From: Panax quinquefolius
Taxonomy: Eukaryota; Streptophyta; Magnoliopsida; Apiales; Araliaceae
Length of the DNA: 64,000 nucleotides
Reading direction: 5' to 3'
Assembly: GCA_020205615.1 (NCBI GenBank)
Contig: CM035168.1
Span: 1,629,830-1,693,829 of the forward strand
How positions within the stretch are numbered: the first letter of the stretch is position 1; every line of letters begins with the position of its first letter. Shown piece after piece: positions 59,020 through 64,000 of this stretch. A program made the position numbers and the translations under genes. The notes beneath the pieces are model-generated. The model saw only the letters and a program-made list of their open reading frames with translations, searched no databases and was not told where the DNA came from.

Positions 59020-60954
59020 ATGACGGGTGATAAAACTAAATTTACCTCACTTGTTGCAAAGAAAGGAGGCACGGTTACTTTTGGAGATGACACCACAGGC
59101 CAAATCATCGGTAAAGGTAAAATTGGTAATGGTAAGGTTTACATTGATAATGTCCATCATGTTGAAGGGTTAAAATATAACTTAATTAGTGTAAGTCAAC
59201 TTATGGATAGTGGTCATAAAGTTATTTTTGAAAAAGATAAATGTGCTATTATTCATGCTTCTCATAATGTCCCTTTAGTAGCTAACAGAGAAGGTAATAT
59301 ATATACTATAAATTTTGAAAATCAAAATGAGGATATTTGCTTAGCTGCGGTTCAAGATCAAACTATTCTATGGCATAGAAGGTTGGGGCATGTGCATATG
59401 GAATTGATTAACAAGTTAGTTACAAAGAACCTTGTTAAAGGTTTACCAAAGCTAAAATATGAAAAGACAGGTATTTGTGATGCATGTCAGTTAGGTAAAC
59501 AAGCAAGAAATTTCTTTACTAGCAAAAATCAGGTATCAACTTCTTTATCTCTTCAATTATTGCATCTTGATTTATTTGGACCCGAGCGATATGCTAGCCT
59601 AGGAAATAATCATTATGCCTTTGTTATTGTTGATGATTTTTCAAGATTTACATGGGTTTTATTTTTGAAAACTAAAGATCAAGCTTTTGCAGAATTTGAA
59701 AAGCTTATAAAGAATGTTGAAACAAAACACAACCTCAAGCTAATTGGTATACGGAGTGACCACGGTGGAGAATTTGGAAAAGATTTTATACCATATTGCA
59801 GTGAGAAAGGTGTAACACATGAGTTTTCTGCACCAAGAACGCCTCAACAAAATGGTGTGGTGGAACGTAAAAATCATACTCTTCAAGAAACTGCAAGAAC
59901 TTTACTACATGAAAGTAAATTGCCTAAAAGTTTTTGGGCAGAGGCTGTAAGTACTGCATGTTACATTTTAAATAGAGTACTAATTAGACCTATTCTAATG
60001 AAAACACCATATGAGTTGCTAAACAACAGAATTCCAAATATTAATTATTTTAAAGTATTTGGTGCTAAATGTTTCATTCTAAATACTAATAATAATCTTG
60101 GAAAATTTGATGCAAAATCAACTGAAGCTATTTTTCTTGGTTATTCAATTCATAGTAAAGCTTACAGGGTTTATAATCTTGATAAATTTAAAGTTGAAGA
60201 ATCTGTGCATGTTGTTTTTGATGAATTTAACCGTGACCTATCAAAAGAAGAAAATGAAGTTTATGCAGGAAAAGACATTCTGATTAGTGGAAAACAGACA
60301 GCTCAATCCGGACAGCCTGAGTCGTCTGTATCAAAAGGAAAGTCAGACGAACGTGGAAAGCAAACAAATGAAACTAGACAAACTGAGTCATCTCCCCTGG
60401 TTGAAAACTCAGACATGCAGACGCCTCCAGTCAGACAGCTTAACCCGTCTGCATTAGAAGAAGAATTAGACGATCAGTTTGAAGCAGAGCTTGACGTTGT
60501 AGAACCTGAACCTGAAGAGCAAATGACTGCAGCAAGGCTTCCTATGCCATCTAGAATAGTGAGAAATCATCCACCAAATCTGATCATAGGTGATCCTGAC
60601 ACTTGGATGAACACAAGAAGGAAAGCAAGGAATTATTGTGCATTCTTCGCATTCCTTTCTCAAATAGAACCAAAGAGTGCCAAGGAAGCAATCCAAGATG
60701 AAAATTGGTCTATTGCCATGCAGGAAGAATTAAACCAATTCGAAAGGTGTCAGGTATGGGATCTTGTCAAAACTCCTAAAGATGCTTCTATAATTGGTAC
60801 AAAATGGATTTTCAAAAATAAACTTGATGAAAATGGCATAATTACTAGAAATAAGGCTAGATTGGTAGCTCAAGGCTATAATCAACAAGAAGGTATAGAT
60901 TATAAAGAAACTTTTGCCCCTGTTGCAAGGTTGGAAGCCATACAATTTTGTTAG
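58966..60954 (+). pseudogene. Copia pol: protease, integrase, RT N-terminus
   Basis: One long frame. The protease active site DSG lies just before the ATG at 59020. GAG-pre-integrase follows ([10 protein letters not shown] with the zinc His pair, CDACQLGK with the Cys pair), then the integrase core with D in [10 protein letters not shown] in [10 protein letters not shown] and E in [11 protein letters not shown] 120-residue Ser/Gln/Glu-rich spacer follows, then the RT entry ([51 protein letters not shown]). It stops at TAG after RLEAIQFC through a frameshift, so the polyprotein is cut within RT. Confidence 0.9.
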
Positions 60955-61657
60955 CTTATCGTGCTTTAGACAATTTAAATTATATCAAATGGATATGAAA
61001 AGTGCATTTTTAAATGGCTATTTAAATGAGGAAGTGTATGTCAAGAAACCTCCAGGATTTGAACATGAAAAATATCCACATCATGTGTATAAATTAAAAA
61101 AGGCTTTGTATGGATTAAAACAAGCTCCAAGAGCTTGGTATGAAAGATTAAGTAAGTTTTTATTAGACAATGGTTTTAATCGTGGTAAAATTGATTCCAC
61201 TCTTTTTACTAAAACCAAAAATAAGGACTTATTAATTGTTCAAATTTATGTGAATGATATCATATTTGGAACTACTACTAACTCTTTGTGCGAGTGGTTT
61301 TCCCAATGTATGCATAATGAGTTTGATATAAGCCTTATGGGCGAATTAACTTATTTCTTGTGGCTTCAAATCAAACAATCAAATGAAGGGATTAACATTC
61401 ACCAATCCAAGTATGTGAAGGAACTATTGAAGAGATTTGGATTCGAAAATACCAAACCAAAGTCAACACTAATGAGTAATACTATCAAGCTTACTGCAGA
61501 TACTACAAGTAATGATGTTAACGTGACAATGTATCGAGGTATGATTGGTTGTTTACTATACCTAACTGCATCAAGACCAGATATTATGTATAGTGTATGC
61601 CTTTGTGCTAGATTTCAAGCTCAACCGAAAGAATCTCATCTTACAGCGGTAAAATAA
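60955..61657 (+). pseudogene. Copia RT palm with catalytic Asp changed to Asn
   Basis: After two small frame changes near 60950-60985 the frame reads FKLYQMDMKSAFLNGYLNEE, GLKQAPRAWYERLSKFLL and then the catalytic box as YVNDI instead of YVDDI (AAT at 61253-61255). The thumb follows (SKYVKELLKRFGFEN, GMIGCLLYLTASRPDI). The loss of this metal-binding Asp alone should abolish polymerase activity. Confidence 0.9.
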
Positions 61658-62191
61658 ATATTTAAATAGTTGGCTGGCACAATGAATTTAGGCTTATACT
61701 ATCCTATATCTCAAAGTTTTGAACTAATTGGATACTCAGATGCATATTATGCAGGGTGCCAAGTTGATAGAAAAAGCACAAGTGGTGCTTGTGAATTTTT
61801 AGGTCATAGCCTTGTAGCTTGACACAGCAAGAAACAAACATTTGTTGCCTTGTCTACTACGGAAGGTGAATATTTGGCGGCAGGTAGTTGTTGTTCACAA
61901 ATTCTGTGGATGATACAAACATTACATGATTTAAATGTTATTTGTGAAAATGTGCCTATTATTTGTGACAATACTAGTGCTATTGATATCTCTAAAAATC
62001 CTGTGCTTCATTCTCGTACTAAGCATATTGAAGTGAGACATCATTTTTTAAGAGATAATGTTGCTAAAGGATTAATAAAGTTAGTATTTATCCCTACTGA
62101 ACATTAATTGGCTGACATTTTTACAAAACCTTTAAGTGAGGAATGTTTTTGTACCTTGAGAAGAGAACTTGGAATCTCTGTCTGTGCTTAA
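61658..62191 (+). pseudogene. Copia RNase H and end of pol, two nonsense codons
   Basis: Frame change near 61657-61670, then SYADYYAGC-like sequence (YSDAYYAGC), DRKSTSGACEFLG, a TGA at 61820-61822 where related elements have Trp (SWHSKKQ type), LSTTEGEYLAAGSCCSQILW, ICDNTSAIDISKNPVLHSRT, a TAA at 62105-62107 where related elements have Gln, and LADIFTKPL. Pol ends at TAA 62189-62191 (LGISVCA). Confidence 0.85.
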
Positions 62192-62642
62192 TTATCATAC
62201 TTTTATAAATAAAAAAAATAAAAAAATAAAAATAAAAAAATAAAAAAATAATAATAAAAATTATATATATATATATATATATTTTCTAGAAATTTTTTTT
62301 GACATATGTGTAAATTTTTTAAAAAATAATAATAAAAAATTATATATATATATATGTATTTTCTAGAAATTTATTTTGACATATGTGCAATTTTTATTGA
62401 GTGTCAAGTTTCATTACATGTTCATCTGCAAAATGTGACAATGTGTGTGACTATCTATTAAAATACAAGAGAAAGGGTGTTAGTGGGTTTTCAAGTCAGT
62501 TAGTGCTTGGGCGGGAATACATCTCTTTCACTCGTCTCTGCCTATTCTGTTTCTAAACAGAGACAAGGGTTTTTTCTACTGGTATTCTCCATCCTCGTCG
62601 TCTCTCCTTCCAGTCCAAAACTAGGGTTTCAACCGTGCATCA
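62192..62642 (+). other. Spacer between copia pol and env-like ORF
   Basis: AT-rich. It contains A-rich (AAATAAAA)n at 62207-62260 and a direct duplication of about 77 bp: TTATATATATATATA, TTTTCTAGAAATTT and GACATATGTG occur in the same order at about 62260-62315 and 62339-62387. The last 200 bp are mixed sequence leading to the ATG at 62643. Confidence 0.75.
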
Positions 62643-63977
62643 ATGGCTAAAACTCGTGGCGGTCATGTGGTCAACATCGGTCGAGAAGCTCTTCCAAGCA
62701 CGAAGGGTATCCCACCTCACTCCTCACGACGGCGCTCGAATCGGCTTCTCACTCGCCGATCAACTGATTTGGGGGTTCTGAAGAATCGTTTGAAAGGGAA
62801 ATCCACCGACCCCATCCTCATTCCCGATTCCTCCTCCTCGGACCATATGATTTCCTCGCCTTCTCAAACACATGGTACTCCCCTAATTTTTACTTCCTCT
62901 CATTATGCTTTGCGATTTCAAGATATTATGCTCAATAAAACGATTGTGTTTAGGAAATCAGTTGATCATGCCCTATTCCAATAAATTGGGGTCACAACTT
63001 TATTTGAAAAAGTGAACCTCTCTGCTATGTTGAGTCCACCCAAATCTACTTATCCCACTTTCAATAAATAATTTTTTGGGAATATGTCTGTTAACAATGA
63101 TGTTATAAAAACTTTTGTGAAAAACAAAACACTGGTCTTTGATTCTACTGTTCTGGGCTCTATTCTTAATATTCCATGTTCTGGATTCTGTCCTTTCACC
63201 CTTAAGGGACCCATAGAATTTGAAAATTTAACTGTCCTTGAACAGTTACGAATTATGAAAGAGTGTTCCTCGGCTGAATTTATTGGCTTACCCACTGTAG
63301 TGGAAACTACCCCCTTGAATAATATCATTCATAAACTTATTCGTGCAAATTTGGTTCCTAGGAATGGGGGTCATTCCAATATGACATATCAAGATTTAAT
63401 TCTTTCTGCCTTAATACTCTCTGGAACAAAGTTTAATTTTGCATTACTTATGATTAAGCACATGGAGGGTTGTTTGACAAATAAAACGAAGTGCTTTCCT
63501 TATGGGGGTTTTCTTACCAAAATTCTTGCCCACTTTGGTATTTCGTTTGTCAATGAAGATGTCATCAAAGTTTCCGATGTGATTGATAAATATATCTTGT
63601 CTTAATCCAAGTTGACTGTGAATTCTGCTGGAACATTATGTTGGGAAGTTGAGAAGGTTCCTACTTCCACTCCACCATCTCCACACTCTTCTCCTATTCC
63701 TAATTCTACTGTACCAGATTCTACTGATCTTCCTCCTCCTTCCACTGCTCAAAATTCTACTCTTTTTTAACTTATCCATGATATGGGCACTCGTTTTGAC
63801 TCAGCCTTTCAAACAGTCTCCAATCAAATTCAAGAGTTGAACGCCAAGGTTGATTATGTCTCCGAGTGGATGGAAGTGCTGATCTCCCATCACAACGACT
63901 ATGTGCTTAAAATCAAAGATTTTGACAAGAAACTGGATGATGTTCTCTATGAACCTGCTACAGATCCAGCTGCCTGA
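62643..63977 (+). pseudogene. Env-like ORF downstream of copia pol, four in-frame stops
   Basis: A single frame of 444 codons from ATG 62643 to TGA 63975-63977, interrupted by TAA at 62982-62984, 63069-63071, 63603-63605 and 63768-63770. The N-terminus is basic and Ser-rich (MAKTRGGHVVNIGREALP, RRRSNRLLTRRS). The middle (about 63084-63600) resembles the domain usually called putative plant transposon protein in plant databases. The end is a Pro/Ser/Thr linker and a short coiled coil (AFQTVSNQIQELNAKVDYVS). An extra sense ORF after pol with a C-terminal coiled coil is characteristic of SIRE-type elements; its role is unproven. I see no clear signal peptide or membrane segment. Confidence 0.75.
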
Positions 63978-64000
63978 CTCCCATCTTTTTGATAATGCCA

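Overview
The window is nuclear DNA of a flowering plant, most likely a eudicot. The evidence is a seven-exon gene with canonical GT-AG introns encoding a plant-specific remorin, Ty3/gypsy chromovirus and Ty1/copia retrotransposons with initiator-Met tRNA primer sites, several MITE/TIR elements, and very AT-rich intergenic DNA. I cannot name the species from sequence alone.

1-41738 is a nested pile of related Ty3/gypsy chromovirus elements, all coding on the minus strand. Their LTRs are about 2.5-2.8 kb. Read on the plus strand they start TGTGACGCCCCC and end GTCTTACA. I call the elements A to D. A is the outermost: LTR A1 1-1733 (cut by the window edge), LTR A2 2015-4254 plus 28168-28476, LTR A3 39172-41738. 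B sits inside LTR A2: LTR B1 4255-5052 plus 14585-16486, LTR B2 18070-20621, LTR B3 25463-28167. C (5053-14584) sits inside LTR B1 with a perfect 5-bp duplication ACAAT. D (32432-38363) sits in the gag of A with a perfect duplication CGTTC. A and B each carry three LTRs, with a truncated pol 3' end before the middle LTR. In both, the outer two LTRs look most alike, which suggests insertion of a relative followed by unequal recombination. A 361-bp copia integrase fragment lies between the truncated pol of B and LTR B2. Almost all coding regions are broken; the best preserved is a 416-residue RT-RNase H frame (22268-23518).

41739-42533 is the short upstream region of the host gene, with a tRNA-like/SINE-like sequence, a small MITE, a possible TATA box and three tiny upstream ORFs. 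42534-47216 is the remorin gene (+ strand, 576 residues from my exon model).

47217-55796 is gene-free and full of structure: a hairpin MITE (47792-48057), microsatellites, a CACTA-type terminus, a 150-bp MITE (49871-50020), a 671-bp foldback element (50072-50742), a compound AT/GT/GC repeat, a MULE-like element with long inverted ends (50892-51992), an LTR-element remnant (about 52.6-52.85 kb) and a degenerate tandem array of about 228-bp units (53330-54910).

55797-64000 is a Ty1/copia element of the SIRE/Maximus type on the plus strand, with its 3' LTR beyond the window: 5' LTR, perfect primer site, gag, protease-integrase-RT-RNase H, and a downstream env-like ORF. It is inactivated by stops, frameshifts and a D-to-N change in the RT catalytic box.

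I found no convincing undescribed protein system. The more unusual signals are the repeated three-LTR architecture, the copia-gypsy microhomology junction, tandem hairpin repeats in the gypsy LTRs whose arms vary together, and a shared unexplained insert of about 140 bp in two elements.
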